NCBI RefSeq assembly: GCF_027532945.1
Contig: NZ_JAPZTZ010000004.1
Location: 186,001-250,000, forward strand
DNA from: Phreatobacter sp.
GTDB taxonomy: Bacteria; Pseudomonadota; Alphaproteobacteria; Rhizobiales; Phreatobacteraceae
Direction of reading: 5' to 3'
DNA: 64,000 nucleotides
In this document: positions 9,080 to 19,016 of the stretch, piece by piece
Position numbering within the stretch: position 1 is the stretch's first letter
Layout: every line of letters begins with the position of its first letter
The notes under the pieces: model-generated
What the model saw: the letters and a program-made list of their open reading frames with translations, nothing else
Told to the model about the DNA's origin: nothing
Database searches by the model: none
Made by a program: the position numbers and the translations under genes

Positions 9080-9292
9080 ATGGCCGATAAATCCTCCGAC
9101 CTTGTCGAACCCGACCGCCGCCAGCACCCGCCGCCGTCCTACGATGCGCCGGGGCCGCAGGTGATCAGCACCGACACGGCGCGGTCCGCCGTCACCGGCA
9201 AGCCGGTCCTGTGGGTGCTCATCGCCAGTCTGGGGTCGGCCTTCGCCCTGCTGATGCTCTACTGGGGCTTCTGGTCCGTAAGCCGGCCCTGA
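9080..9292 (+). CDS. Small single-pass membrane protein
   Basis: 70-residue protein of unknown function: a hydrophilic, Pro-rich N-terminus of about 40 residues, then one transmembrane helix (VLWVLIASLGSAFALLMLYW) and a short tail ending SVSRP. GCAGGAG lies about 8 bases before the ATG. Together with the stress-type promoter upstream this resembles the small membrane proteins often found in general-stress regulons (inference). Confidence 0.7.
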   Translation: MADKSSDLVEPDRRQHPPPSYDAPGPQVISTDTARSAVTGKPVLWVLIASLGSAFALLMLYWGFWSVSRP

Positions 9293-9295
9293 ACC

Positions 9296-9484
9296 TCAGG
9301 CGCTCTCGAGCTTGCGCAGGCCCTGGTTCACCGGCGGCGGCAGCACCTTGTACTCCCCGCACCAGTCGCTGCGCGAGACCGACGGCCAGCGCGCCGAGCC
9401 GTCGTCTTTGGCGGTCGGGGGATGGGCGCGGCAGATCCCGCGCGAATCCAGGTAGTTCCGGCAGTTGCCGCACATTTCCGCCAT
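9296..9484 (-). CDS. Small Cys-containing protein, possible metal-binding
   Basis: 62-residue protein of unknown function starting MAEMCGNCRNYLDSRGICR. Cys residues at about 5, 8, 18 and 42 (C-x2-C-x9-C, then DWCGEY) could form a zinc or iron-sulfur site. It is convergent with the small membrane protein (3 bases between stops), and the codon pattern looks coding on this strand. I cannot name a family with certainty. Confidence 0.65.
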   Translation of the reverse strand: MAEMCGNCRNYLDSRGICRAHPPTAKDDGSARWPSVSRSDWCGEYKVLPPPVNQGLRKLESA

Positions 9485-9535
9485 GTCGCGGGGGCTCCGT
9501 GAAGGACCGTCGCCGCGAGCATAGACGACGGCCCC

Positions 9536-10681
9536 TTACCTCAGCGTTTCCATCAGACCTGCAAGCAGACGGGCCCGCGGCAGGATGGAGGAAACCAAAC
9601 CATGTTCCTCCAGCGTGTGGGCGCCGGCGCCGTCAATGCCGAGACCATCGAGCGTCGGCACGCCGAGAGCCGCGGTGAAATTGCCGTCCGAGCCGCCGCC
9701 GGTCATCGGGCAATCCGCGAGATCGAAGCCCACCGCATGGGCGACGGCCTTGGCGCGGTCGAGCAACGCGACGATCGTCTCGGTCTTCGGATAGGCGGGC
9801 CGGTTGATGCCACCCTCAAGCGTCACCGCGACGTCCGGTGTCACCGGCTTGAGGCCGAGGATGCGGGCGACCATCTCCTCGCCGACCTTCGGATCGGGCA
9901 CACGCAGGTCGATCTCCGCCGTGCAGGTTTCCGGCGTGACATTGGCGGCGGTGCCGCCCTTGACGAGGCCAACGGTCGTCGTGATGCCGCGGGCATAGTC
10001 AGTCATGCCCTCGATCGCGAGGATCTGGTGCGCCATCTCGCGGATGGCGCTGCGGCCGTCCTGGTGTCGCGCGCCCGCATGCGCGGGCCGGCCGGTGCAG
10101 GTGATGGTGAAGCGGCCGACGCCCTTGCGGGCGGTGACGATGCGGCCACCGTCGCGGGCAGGCTCGGTCACCAGCACATAGGCGGCCTTGGCGGCCTCCT
10201 CCTCGATCATGGCGCGGGAGGTGGGGCTTCCCACCTCCTCGTCGGGGGTGAAGAGGAAGGTCACCGGCCGCGCCGTCGGGACACCGGCCCGCACCAGCGC
10301 GCGATAACCCGCGACCGCCAGATAGGCGCCGCCCTTCATGTCGTAGAGGCCCGGCCCGAACAGCTTGTCGCCCTCGCGGCGGAAGGGCAGGCGCCCGGTG
10401 AGCGTGCCCTTCGGATGCACCGTGTCGATATGGGTGAGGACGAGGATCGGCTTCTCGTTGGAGGCCTCGGCGCTCGACACCTTGAGGATCCCGCCATAGC
10501 CATCGACGCCGGCCACCCGATCGAACCTGACGGGCAGGCCCTTGAAATCGTCTTCCACGGCGTCCAGCACGGCCTCGACGCCGGCCGGATCGTGGGTCGG
10601 GCTTTCAATCGACACCCAGCGGCGGATGCCCTCGATCACCTCGTCCTCGTGCAGCGGAACGGTCGCGGCCCGAATGCTCAT
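9536..10681 (-). CDS. M20 family metallopeptidase (carboxypeptidase G2-like)
   Basis: 381-residue dinuclear-zinc hydrolase. Ligand motifs in order: THIDTVHP (H84, D86), GLYDMKGG (bridging Asp 114), TPDEEVGS (general-base Glu about 148, zinc Glu 149) and the C-terminal GGGSDGNF. The order and spacing match the glutamate carboxypeptidase/CPDG2 branch of M20. No signal peptide is seen, so it is probably cytoplasmic. It hydrolyses an amide or peptide bond releasing an amino acid such as glutamate, but the substrate is not identifiable. It lies 9 bases after the DUF1499 gene and may be cotranscribed with it. Confidence 0.9.
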   Translation of the reverse strand: MSIRAATVPLHEDEVIEGIRRWVSIESPTHDPAGVEAVLDAVEDDFKGLPVRFDRVAGVDGYGGILKVSSAEASNEKPILVLTHIDTVHPKGTLTGRLPFRREGDKLFGPGLYDMKGGAYLAVAGYRALVRAGVPTARPVTFLFTPDEEVGSPTSRAMIEEEAAKAAYVLVTEPARDGGRIVTARKGVGRFTITCTGRPAHAGARHQDGRSAIREMAHQILAIEGMTDYARGITTTVGLVKGGTAANVTPETCTAEIDLRVPDPKVGEEMVARILGLKPVTPDVAVTLEGGINRPAYPKTETIVALLDRAKAVAHAVGFDLADCPMTGGGSDGNFTAALGVPTLDGLGIDGAGAHTLEEHGLVSSILPRARLLAGLMETLR

Positions 10682-10690
10682 GTCAGTCCC

Positions 10691-11473
10691 TCATCGTTCG
10701 CGTTGGGCGCGCCGCGCCGCAACCCGCATCTCGTCGAGCGCGGCGATGGTCCGCCGCGCATTTTCGCCGAAATCCTGCCGTCCGTACCGCGAGGCCGAGC
10801 GCATGTCGATGCGGGCGCGCCCGTTCACCGAGCGGATGCGGATGACGATGTCGTCGCGAAAGCCGAGCAGCAGCGAGCGCGTCACCATCTCGACCCGCCC
10901 CTCGCGGTCCGGGCCGCGATAGTCGACCTGGTCGAGGACGGTCCAGCGCCGTGATTCCACGAGGTCGTTGACGATCTCGTTGACGCTCTCCGCCGGCAGG
11001 TCGACATCGATGCCGCGGATCTCCGGATAGATCCGCCGCTGCACCGGCGCGAAGGCGGTGGGATAGGCGACGGAATTGGCGTTGGACGGCCGCGCCATGG
11101 CGGCGATGCCGAAGGACGGCGGGTCCGTGATGTCGGTCGTGACATCATTCAGCGCCGGCAACCTCACCCCGATCACCATCAGCGCCGCTGGATAGGCGGA
11201 GACGGCAAGACCCAGCACCACGGCGAGCGTCGCCTGACGGGCACCGCCATAGCCCGTCACCCAGATCACGATGCCGCCGATCACCGCCAGCAGCACGCCG
11301 GTCGCGACGATGGCGAGGCCCAGCGCGAGCCCGACCACCGCCTGGTAGCCGTCCAGCCGGTCGGTGCGCGCGGCAAGGATCGCGACCAGCATCACCGCCA
11401 TGCCGGCAAGCACGAATCTCAGGCCCCAGACGGCAAGGCGGGAGGTCGGTTCCACGAGGGGTTTGCGCGGCAT
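10691..11473 (-). CDS. DUF1499 family membrane protein
   Basis: 260 residues. The N-terminal half has about three hydrophobic segments (LRFVLAGMAVMLVAILAA; AVVGLALGLAIVATGVLLAV; a third near 90-115). The C-terminal half carries the DUF1499 domain, recognisable from ITDPPSFG, YPEIRGIDVDLPAESV and FRDDIVIRI. Function unknown. The start at 11473 (MPRKPLVEP) is preferred to a longer frame that overlaps the end of the protease gene upstream. It is the third gene of the DUF898/M48/DUF1499 set. Confidence 0.82.
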   Translation of the reverse strand: MPRKPLVEPTSRLAVWGLRFVLAGMAVMLVAILAARTDRLDGYQAVVGLALGLAIVATGVLLAVIGGIVIWVTGYGGARQATLAVVLGLAVSAYPAALMVIGVRLPALNDVTTDITDPPSFGIAAMARPSNANSVAYPTAFAPVQRRIYPEIRGIDVDLPAESVNEIVNDLVESRRWTVLDQVDYRGPDREGRVEMVTRSLLLGFRDDIVIRIRSVNGRARIDMRSASRYGRQDFGENARRTIAALDEMRVAARRAQRER

Positions 11474-11490
11474 GCGGGCTGGGTTCCGGC

Positions 11491-12600
11491 TCAGCTGGTC
11501 GTGCTGCAGATAGCACGCAGGGCCTGCCATTGCTCAGGCGACAGGGCGGCAGCGACCACCGGCTTGTTCTCGGCAAGCTTGCGGATCGCCGCCTCGCGCT
11601 CCGGTCCCGCCGGATGGCTGTTGAGCCAGGTGAGGACGCCCGGCATCCCGTCCGCCCCGGCGACGCGGAAGAAGCGGGCGAGGCCGTCGGGATCGCCGCC
11701 GGCCTTGAGCATGAGATCGACCCCGAAGGCGTCGGCCTGCCGCTCGGCATCGCGCGAGAAGGCGCTGGAGAGCAGGGTGCGCGAGGCGATGAGGATGGCC
11801 GTGCCGCCGGCGAAATCGCCGAAGACCGTGCCGAGCAGGAAGGCGAGGCCGCCGGACTGGATCGCCGCCTGCAGGCCGTGGCGATAGCGCACATGGCCGA
11901 TCTCGTGGCCGAGCACGCCCGCCACCTCGTCGGGGCCACGGGCTTTGTCGATCAACCCGCGCATGACGTAGATGTAGCCGCCCGGCAGGGCGAAGGCGTT
12001 GACCATCGGGCTGTCGACCACGACGACGGTGAGCGGCACGTGCAGGCCGGCGGCGCGCTCGTAGCGGCCGACGAGATTGGCGAGCGCGGCGACGCCGGCC
12101 GGTGCCGTGCAGGTCTTGAGGCCGCGCGGTCCGCCGAACTCGGTGCGCACCTGCGGGTCCATGGCGGCGCCGAGCCGCTGCTCCACGGAGGCGGGCACCA
12201 GCGGTGCGATGCGTCCCGCCAGCGCCGGCAGGCCCCAATAGGCGAGGCCGAGGAGGGAGGCGACCGCCGCCAGCGCCCAGAGCACCACCGAGCGCCGCTC
12301 GCGCCGGCCGCTGTCGGAGCCGGTGAGGGAGAGCGTCGCCCGTGCCGAGAGATCCGCGGCGAAGGCGGGATCGGTGACCTCGAGCCGCGGCTCGGCCGTC
12401 GAGCCCGGCTCCGGCACGCGGGTGATGGCGAGGCCGTTGCCGCGGAACCCCTCGATGCGGCGGATGGCGGCATAGGGCCAGCGCGCGACGACGAGGCCCT
12501 CGCCGGAGAAGATCGCGAGCCCTTCAGGATGCAGCGAGACCTCCACCGCTTGCCGCCGGCTGGTGATTCCGTCGTAGTAGTGGGCGGGGATCGAGGGCAT
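11491..12600 (-). CDS. M48 family metalloprotease
   Basis: 369-residue zinc protease. The active site is GHEIGHVRYRH (H232, E233, H236), with a third ligand in FSRDAERQAD (Glu about 286). A membrane segment (about 105-124, VVLWALAAVASLLGLAYWG) separates an N-terminal domain of about 100 residues from the protease domain. M48 enzymes of this build (Ste24/HtpX/BepA relatives) degrade misfolded envelope proteins. Its ATG shares one base with the stop of the upstream DUF898 gene, so the two are coupled. Confidence 0.92.
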   Translation of the reverse strand: MPSIPAHYYDGITSRRQAVEVSLHPEGLAIFSGEGLVVARWPYAAIRRIEGFRGNGLAITRVPEPGSTAEPRLEVTDPAFAADLSARATLSLTGSDSGRRERRSVVLWALAAVASLLGLAYWGLPALAGRIAPLVPASVEQRLGAAMDPQVRTEFGGPRGLKTCTAPAGVAALANLVGRYERAAGLHVPLTVVVVDSPMVNAFALPGGYIYVMRGLIDKARGPDEVAGVLGHEIGHVRYRHGLQAAIQSGGLAFLLGTVFGDFAGGTAILIASRTLLSSAFSRDAERQADAFGVDLMLKAGGDPDGLARFFRVAGADGMPGVLTWLNSHPAGPEREAAIRKLAENKPVVAAALSPEQWQALRAICSTTS

Positions 12601-14030
12601 CAGGTGCTGAACCCGAAATCAACGGCGCTGCCGAGGCTGTCGCCCATGGCCGAGGCATCGACATTGTTGGCGCGGGCATTGTCGAGCGCGGCAAGGTTCA
12701 CCACCGCCAGCGAGGCGAGGCGGGCGCGCTGCAGGCGCAGGTCGATGAGCAGTTGCTTGGCGATCCACATCGTGCCGAACAGGATGAGATAGGCCAGGGC
12801 CACGAGCACGATGCCGATCACCCCGGCGGTGGTCGAGTCGAACCCGTCACCGCCGCGCAGGACCGCCACGGTGGCGATGCCGCCGAACCCGATGGCCGAG
12901 ACGATGCCGAGCAGGATGAGCACGCCGAACAGCGCCACCGCGCCGAGGAGATAGACCCGGTAGGAGGCGCCCACCGTGAAGCCGGATGTGAAGGACGCGC
13001 CTCCGATCCGCGTGCCCTCCATGCGCCAGCGGAAGGTGATGGCCTGGAAGGCGGGGAAGAGCAGGATGGGGACGATGATGGTCAGGAGGCCGATCCCCGT
13101 CAGGGCGGCGATGGCGAGGCCGACCGCCGTCGGGATGCGCGCGCTCGAGCCGTCCAGCCACAGCCACAGCGCGTCCCAGGCCTCCGGCGGCACCGAGGCG
13201 ATGAGGGAGACGACCCCAAGGACCGGCAGGGCGAGGGCCATCAGCCAGAGCAGGATGCCGCGCCGGAACAGCACGAGCGGGCTGCCGGTGAAATCGCCCG
13301 GTACGTCGCCATACCAGGTGTTGCGCATCTTCATGCGCTCCATGGACGCCGTCGCCCAGGGGTAGAACAGGCCAAGGGAGAGCACGACGAGGATCCACAG
13401 GCCGAAGGCCCTGAAGGCATAGGACCAGGCCGAGCCGGTCATGCGCAGGCGCAGGCCGCGGAACGAGGTTCGCGTCAGCCTATAGCGGCGGCCCGCATAG
13501 ACGGCGAACTGGCCGAGCAGGGCATAGGCGAGGAAGACCGTGGCCGAGACCACCATCTCCGCCTGCGGCAGGCCGAGCAGGATGAGGAAGGCCGCGACCT
13601 GGATCGGCAGCACCACGGCGAGGGCGATCAGGAAGCCCTTGAACAGCTCCATGCCCCGGCCGGTATAGGTGATGTCTTCGGCGCCGACGAAGCTGTGGCC
13701 CCAGTAGTAGCGGCGGATCTCGGTGGTGAACCAGAACCGGTAGAGACCGAGCGTGATGACCTGCAGCACGTAGCCGCGCACGAGCAGGCCGAAGAGCTCG
13801 CCACCCTGGCCGGTGAAGACCATGCGCGTCGCCGCCGCCGCGGCGGGCGCTGCGGGGGGAGGGGACCCCACCGGCGGAACCGAGGTCGTCCGTGCCGCGG
13901 ACAGTGAGGCTTCCGCCGCCGCCATGGCGGTCGCGGCCGAGCGCGGTCCCCAGGGCCCCGGGGTTGCGCGCTGCGGCGATGATCCCGACCGGGACGGGTC
14001 CGTGGGACCCGGCGGGGGGGCTTCCGTCAT
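12600..14030 (-). CDS. DUF898 (YjgN-like) family membrane protein
   Basis: 476 residues. After a low-complexity Pro/Ala/Ser N-terminus of about 65 residues comes VFTGQGGELFGLLVRGYV and then RFWFTTEIRRYYWGHSF, both characteristic of DUF898. Roughly eight or more membrane segments follow. Function unknown. The gene leads the DUF898/M48/DUF1499 operon, a pairing with M48 peptidases that I recall from other Proteobacteria. Confidence 0.88.
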   Translation of the reverse strand: MTEAPPPGPTDPSRSGSSPQRATPGPWGPRSAATAMAAAEASLSAARTTSVPPVGSPPPAAPAAAAATRMVFTGQGGELFGLLVRGYVLQVITLGLYRFWFTTEIRRYYWGHSFVGAEDITYTGRGMELFKGFLIALAVVLPIQVAAFLILLGLPQAEMVVSATVFLAYALLGQFAVYAGRRYRLTRTSFRGLRLRMTGSAWSYAFRAFGLWILVVLSLGLFYPWATASMERMKMRNTWYGDVPGDFTGSPLVLFRRGILLWLMALALPVLGVVSLIASVPPEAWDALWLWLDGSSARIPTAVGLAIAALTGIGLLTIIVPILLFPAFQAITFRWRMEGTRIGGASFTSGFTVGASYRVYLLGAVALFGVLILLGIVSAIGFGGIATVAVLRGGDGFDSTTAGVIGIVLVALAYLILFGTMWIAKQLLIDLRLQRARLASLAVVNLAALDNARANNVDASAMGDSLGSAVDFGFST

Positions 14031-14124
14031 TCCATCCTCCGGTCGATGACGGAGGCCATGCTAGCCGCCCCGGCGTTGCAGCGCCACGACGCCGCACGCG
14101 CTTCGCTGTTGCAAACCAGCAGGC

Positions 14125-15750
<1,626 letters not shown>

Positions 15751-15961
15751 GGCGTCCTCCACGACACTTTGTTTGCGGCCGGGCGGGCGGCCGATCGGTG
15801 GCGAAACCTAGTGCAGGAGGCGGAGCGGCGTCCACAGACGCGTCCCTCTGGCCTTCGGCAGTGGCGTGCGGCGCCGACGATCCACACCGGGCGTTGAACG
15901 GCGGCGATCACATCGCTATGGTCCGCCCCGCCTGACGCCGGAGCATGGCTCCCGGCCGCAC

Positions 15962-16035
15962 TGGGTCGTCGTCTAATGGTAGGACTCGGGTTTTTGGTAC
16001 CCGCTATCTAGGTTCGAATCCTAGCGACCCAGCCA
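15962..16035 (+). tRNA. tRNA-Gln (anticodon TTG)
   Basis: A 74-base cloverleaf including encoded CCA. The acceptor arm TGGGTCG pairs with CGACCCA, the anticodon stem CGGGT/ACCCG encloses TTTTGGT (anticodon TTG), and the T loop is TTCGAAT. It reads the glutamine codon CAA. Confidence 0.97.
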
Positions 16036-16145
16036 GGCTTGCCGCAGCGTCTTGCGGGAACAAAACCGCCGTTTCCCTCGTTTCCAGCTCATGATCCCGC
16101 TCGCGCAGGGCTGTCGCCGCGAGCCCCCAAAGCTGGACCCTTCCC

Positions 16146-16487
16146 ATGACCACGTTCCCCTTCACGGGGGCCGCCGCAGGCATCCTGTGCCTCGGGGCTC
16201 TCGTCCTGTTGCCCGCAGCCAGTGCCAGTCCGTTGAGGATCGAGGCCGCGCCCCTTGTTTGCTCGGCCGAGACGCAGCACGCCGCGCTGGTCTCGCGCCG
16301 CGGCGAGCCGGCCTCGGAGCGCGTGCTCCAGCTCGTCGAGGGCAACCTTGCGCTCTTCGCCGTGAATCTCTCGCGGAATGTCCCGCTGTCGGCAGAGGTC
16401 GCCGAGCAGCAGATGGTGCTCATGCGCTCGGTTGCGAGTGAACTGGGCTTTGCCCACGACGCGCCGACCGAGGTCACCGGCGACTGA
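16146..16487 (+). CDS. Exported protein of unknown function (113 aa)
   Basis: A signal peptide is likely (hydrophobic stretch AAAGILCLGALVLLPAASASP). The mature part of about 85 residues is helical with a single Cys and no recognised domain. It lies directly behind tRNA-Gln. No family assigned. Confidence 0.6.
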   Translation: MTTFPFTGAAAGILCLGALVLLPAASASPLRIEAAPLVCSAETQHAALVSRRGEPASERVLQLVEGNLALFAVNLSRNVPLSAEVAEQQMVLMRSVASELGFAHDAPTEVTGD

Positions 16488-16610
16488 GCGGGGCCTGGCA
16501 TCCGCAACGCTGCACCAGCTGCGGCTCCTGGTCATCGCGGCACACGTCAAACGCGAAAAATGCTGTGCACGGTAAGTCTCCTTGCCCAGGCTGCCCTCAC
16601 GTCATGATAC

Positions 16611-17339
16611 ATGACCTCCATGTCGCCATGGGAAAAGCGGACGGTCTTCCTTGTCGCCGGTCTGGTCTTCGGCCTGCTGCTGGCCCTGAAGATCGCCAGC
16701 CCCGACACCTATCACCGCTTCATCCAGGAGGATGGCGCGCTCGAAACGATCCAGGCCGCCGCCTATTTCCTGGCGGCGCTTCTCGCCTGGCGCGTCGCAG
16801 CCACCCGGTCCGGACCGTCCTCGGGCCTCATTCGGTTCGCCTATCTGGCGCTCGCCTGCGGCCTGCTCTTCGTGGCGATCGAGGAGATCAGCTGGGGGCA
16901 GCGGCTGTTCGACATCGCCACCCCCGAATGGTTCCGGCGGCACAGCTCCCAGAACGAGATCAACATCCACAATCTCTACCCGGTGCAGAGGGTGCTCCAT
17001 CCGATCTACATCGCCGTGGGGCTGGTGGGCGGGCTCTCCTGGCTGGCGCGCCCGCTCGGCCTTGCCGACCGGAGCGCCTTCATCAGGGAGGTGGCGACCC
17101 AGTGGTACACCTCCGCCTACTTCCTGATCTGCTCCCTCATCTACATCGGCCTCGAGCTGGCGAAGTCTCTGTCGGACCGCTATGGCATCGCCGTCCTTCG
17201 GCCGGGCGATGTCATTGTCTGGCGTGACCAGGAGGTCGGGGAGACCATGCTGGCAATGGGCTTCCTGATGTTCCTCGCAACCAAGCTGCTGGAGGAGGCG
17301 CGGCTGGCGCGGTCCACCCGGCTTGCCGAGGCCGGGTGA
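16611..17339 (+). CDS. Multi-pass membrane protein with EEISWGQR motif
   Basis: 242 residues with about five to six hydrophobic segments. A conserved-looking block VAIEEISWGQRLF is followed by ATPEWFRRHSSQNEINIHN. This pairing of an acidic/aromatic motif in a helix with a Gln/Asn/His-rich loop is familiar from a group of uncharacterised bacterial membrane proteins, but I cannot name it. Start uncertain: ATGs at 16611 and 16620, neither with a strong ribosome binding site. Confidence 0.7.
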   Translation: MTSMSPWEKRTVFLVAGLVFGLLLALKIASPDTYHRFIQEDGALETIQAAAYFLAALLAWRVAATRSGPSSGLIRFAYLALACGLLFVAIEEISWGQRLFDIATPEWFRRHSSQNEINIHNLYPVQRVLHPIYIAVGLVGGLSWLARPLGLADRSAFIREVATQWYTSAYFLICSLIYIGLELAKSLSDRYGIAVLRPGDVIVWRDQEVGETMLAMGFLMFLATKLLEEARLARSTRLAEAG

Positions 17340-17354
17340 GCCGAAGGGATCGGC

Positions 17355-17723
17355 CTAGCGCACGCAGATCCGGAAGTCCGCGCCGTCCCAGCAGGCTCGG
17401 TCCGTGGTCGACCGGCGCGCCGTGCCCCAGCGCGAATTGATGCCGTCGCGGGTGAGGCCGCGCACCTCGGCGACCCCCGGCTCGATGATCGAGACGCTCA
17501 CCGACAGGATCGGTCCGAACAGCGCGCCCTGGCCGCCGCCGCGCGGCGAAAGGCCGAAGGAGCCGTCGCGTCCGTCGGGCTGGAAATCGCAGATGCGCTC
17601 CAGTGCCACCCGGCCGTTCTGCTCGATCCGGCACTGCGCGTCGCGGGCAGCGGCGGGCAGGGCGGTGGCGGCAAGGAGGAGGGCGGCGAAGGGCAGGGCA
17701 GCGTGGGCAGGCGCACGGGTCAT
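17355..17723 (-). CDS. Secreted protein of unknown function (122 aa)
   Basis: Begins with a signal peptide (PFAALLLAATALPAAARDAQ). The mature region of about 95 residues contains four Cys (in QCRIE, RICDF, ACWDG, ICVR), which would allow two disulfides in the periplasm. No family recognised. It is convergent with the membrane protein upstream, with 15 bases between stops. Confidence 0.65.
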   Translation of the reverse strand: MTRAPAHAALPFAALLLAATALPAAARDAQCRIEQNGRVALERICDFQPDGRDGSFGLSPRGGGQGALFGPILSVSVSIIEPGVAEVRGLTRDGINSRWGTARRSTTDRACWDGADFRICVR

Positions 17724-17792
17724 GGATCGTCTCGGTCGCGGCGGGGATCAGCCACGCGCACTTGCACCGCCGCTGCGGCGAACTCAAGCGGC

Positions 17793-18236
17793 TCACGCCG
17801 CGGCGTGGCGCGCGGTCTTCTGCCAATAGTCGACGATGGCGCCGATCATCGCCCGGTAGCCCTGCAGCGAGGCCGGCTTGCGGAACATGGTGTTGGCGCC
17901 GGCCTCATAGGCCTTGTCCACAGCCTGGCTGGTGCCATCGCCCGAGATGACGATCACCGGGATGTGCCGCGTCAGTTCGTCACCGCGGATCCGCGTCAGG
18001 AACTCGAACCCGTCCATCGCGCCGAGCGACAGGTCGAGGATGATGATGTCGGGATCGTCGGGCAGCGCCGGATTGTCGCCGCGGGCATCGGAGAAATGCA
18101 GGCGGGCGAGCGCCTCCTCCGCCGAGCTGAAAGTCTCGAAGGTGCAGTCCGCCAGGCATTCCTCGAAGAACTGGATCATGAAGCCGATGTCGTGCAGCTC
18201 GTCATCGACGATCATGATGCGGGTCAACTGCCGCAT
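17793..18236 (-). CDS. Orphan single-domain response regulator (Rcp1-like)
   Basis: 147-residue receiver domain without output domain. Acidic pocket D11/D12, phosphoacceptor D68 in IIILDLS, Ser about 98 in VISGD, Lys about 120 in FRKPAS. The tail GYRAMIGAIVDYWQKTA resembles that of the response regulator at 23515-23922 (GYRDLAKNLEGFWYDTA), so the two belong to the same subgroup, which usually works with cytosolic or hybrid kinases. No kinase gene is adjacent; the nearest is at 21324. Confidence 0.9.
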   Translation of the reverse strand: MRQLTRIMIVDDELHDIGFMIQFFEECLADCTFETFSSAEEALARLHFSDARGDNPALPDDPDIIILDLSLGAMDGFEFLTRIRGDELTRHIPVIVISGDGTSQAVDKAYEAGANTMFRKPASLQGYRAMIGAIVDYWQKTARHAAA

Positions 18237-18306
18237 GTGGGTCCCCGTAGCCTGGCAAGGACGAAACAGTCTGTGAAAAACCCTGCGGCGCGGCGGGACC
18301 GAGAAT

Positions 18307-18357
18307 CTTCCCCGCGCGCCGATACAGGCGAGAATAGGGTGACGATGCGCGGGGAAG
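18307..18357. repeat. Perfect 11-bp inverted repeat in divergent promoter region
   Basis: CTTCCCCGCGC (18307-18317) and GCGCGGGGAAG (18347-18357) are exact inverted copies separated by 29 bases. They lie between the orphan response regulator (minus) and the lipoprotein (plus). It could be an operator for a dimeric regulator or a long-stem RNA structure. Confidence 0.5.
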
Positions 18358-18482
18358 CAATCACCACGGTGTTACCATCATGCCGCCGTCGCCCCGGTCG
18401 GCATGCCGCTAGGTGACCTGCCCCATTGCCAAAACGGTGAAACCACATTTCACTGCTGTTGCTGAACGCGCGGGGGTGTCTG

Positions 18483-19004
18483 GTGCTGGTCGAAACGTCA
18501 TCCTGTCGCCCCTTGAGGCCGCTTGCCGCCATGGCCGGCCTCGCCTGCGCCGCCCTGGCGCTGGCCGGCTGCGCATCGACGCCGCCGCCCGTCGCCCAGG
18601 CGCCGGTCCCGCAGGCGACGCGCGCCGCCTATCCCGTCACCGCCCTCATCGGCTCCTGGGGTGTCGCCAGCTATCGCGAGGACCGCGACCGCCCCCGCAC
18701 CGAGGCCATGGCCCGCCAGCATTGCCGGCTGCCCTATGTCATCACCAAGGGGCCCTCGGACGGCGTGATGATGCATGTCGCCGACGATCCCAAGCTCTAC
18801 GAACTGACGCTGAAAGGCACCAGCGACGGCAAGACCTTCCTCGGCTTCGACGCTCCGCCCGGCCACCCCCAGGACCGCGAGATCCTGTCGCTGACCGAGA
18901 CCATCATGGTGATGCGCTTCGTCGCGCCGGACGTCCACGCCCGCTACGGCACCTTCGTCTATGTGCGCTGCCCCGGCGGCGCCCCGGCCACCGCCGCCCG
19001 CTGA
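18483..19004 (+). CDS. Lipoprotein of unknown function
   Basis: About 173 residues, with Arg near the N-terminus (CRPLRPLAAMAG), a hydrophobic core and the lipobox ALAGC, then a Pro-rich linker and a small domain containing LIGSWGVASYRED and DPKLYELTL. The start is taken as GTG 18483 because an in-frame ATG at 18531 would leave a signal without positive charge and an upstream TTG is less likely. Followed 12 bases later by the L,D-transpeptidase gene, suggesting an envelope operon. Function unknown. Confidence 0.7.
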   Translation: MLVETSSCRPLRPLAAMAGLACAALALAGCASTPPPVAQAPVPQATRAAYPVTALIGSWGVASYREDRDRPRTEAMARQHCRLPYVITKGPSDGVMMHVADDPKLYELTLKGTSDGKTFLGFDAPPGHPQDREILSLTETIMVMRFVAPDVHARYGTFVYVRCPGGAPATAAR

Positions 19005-19016
19005 CCGGAGCCTGCC

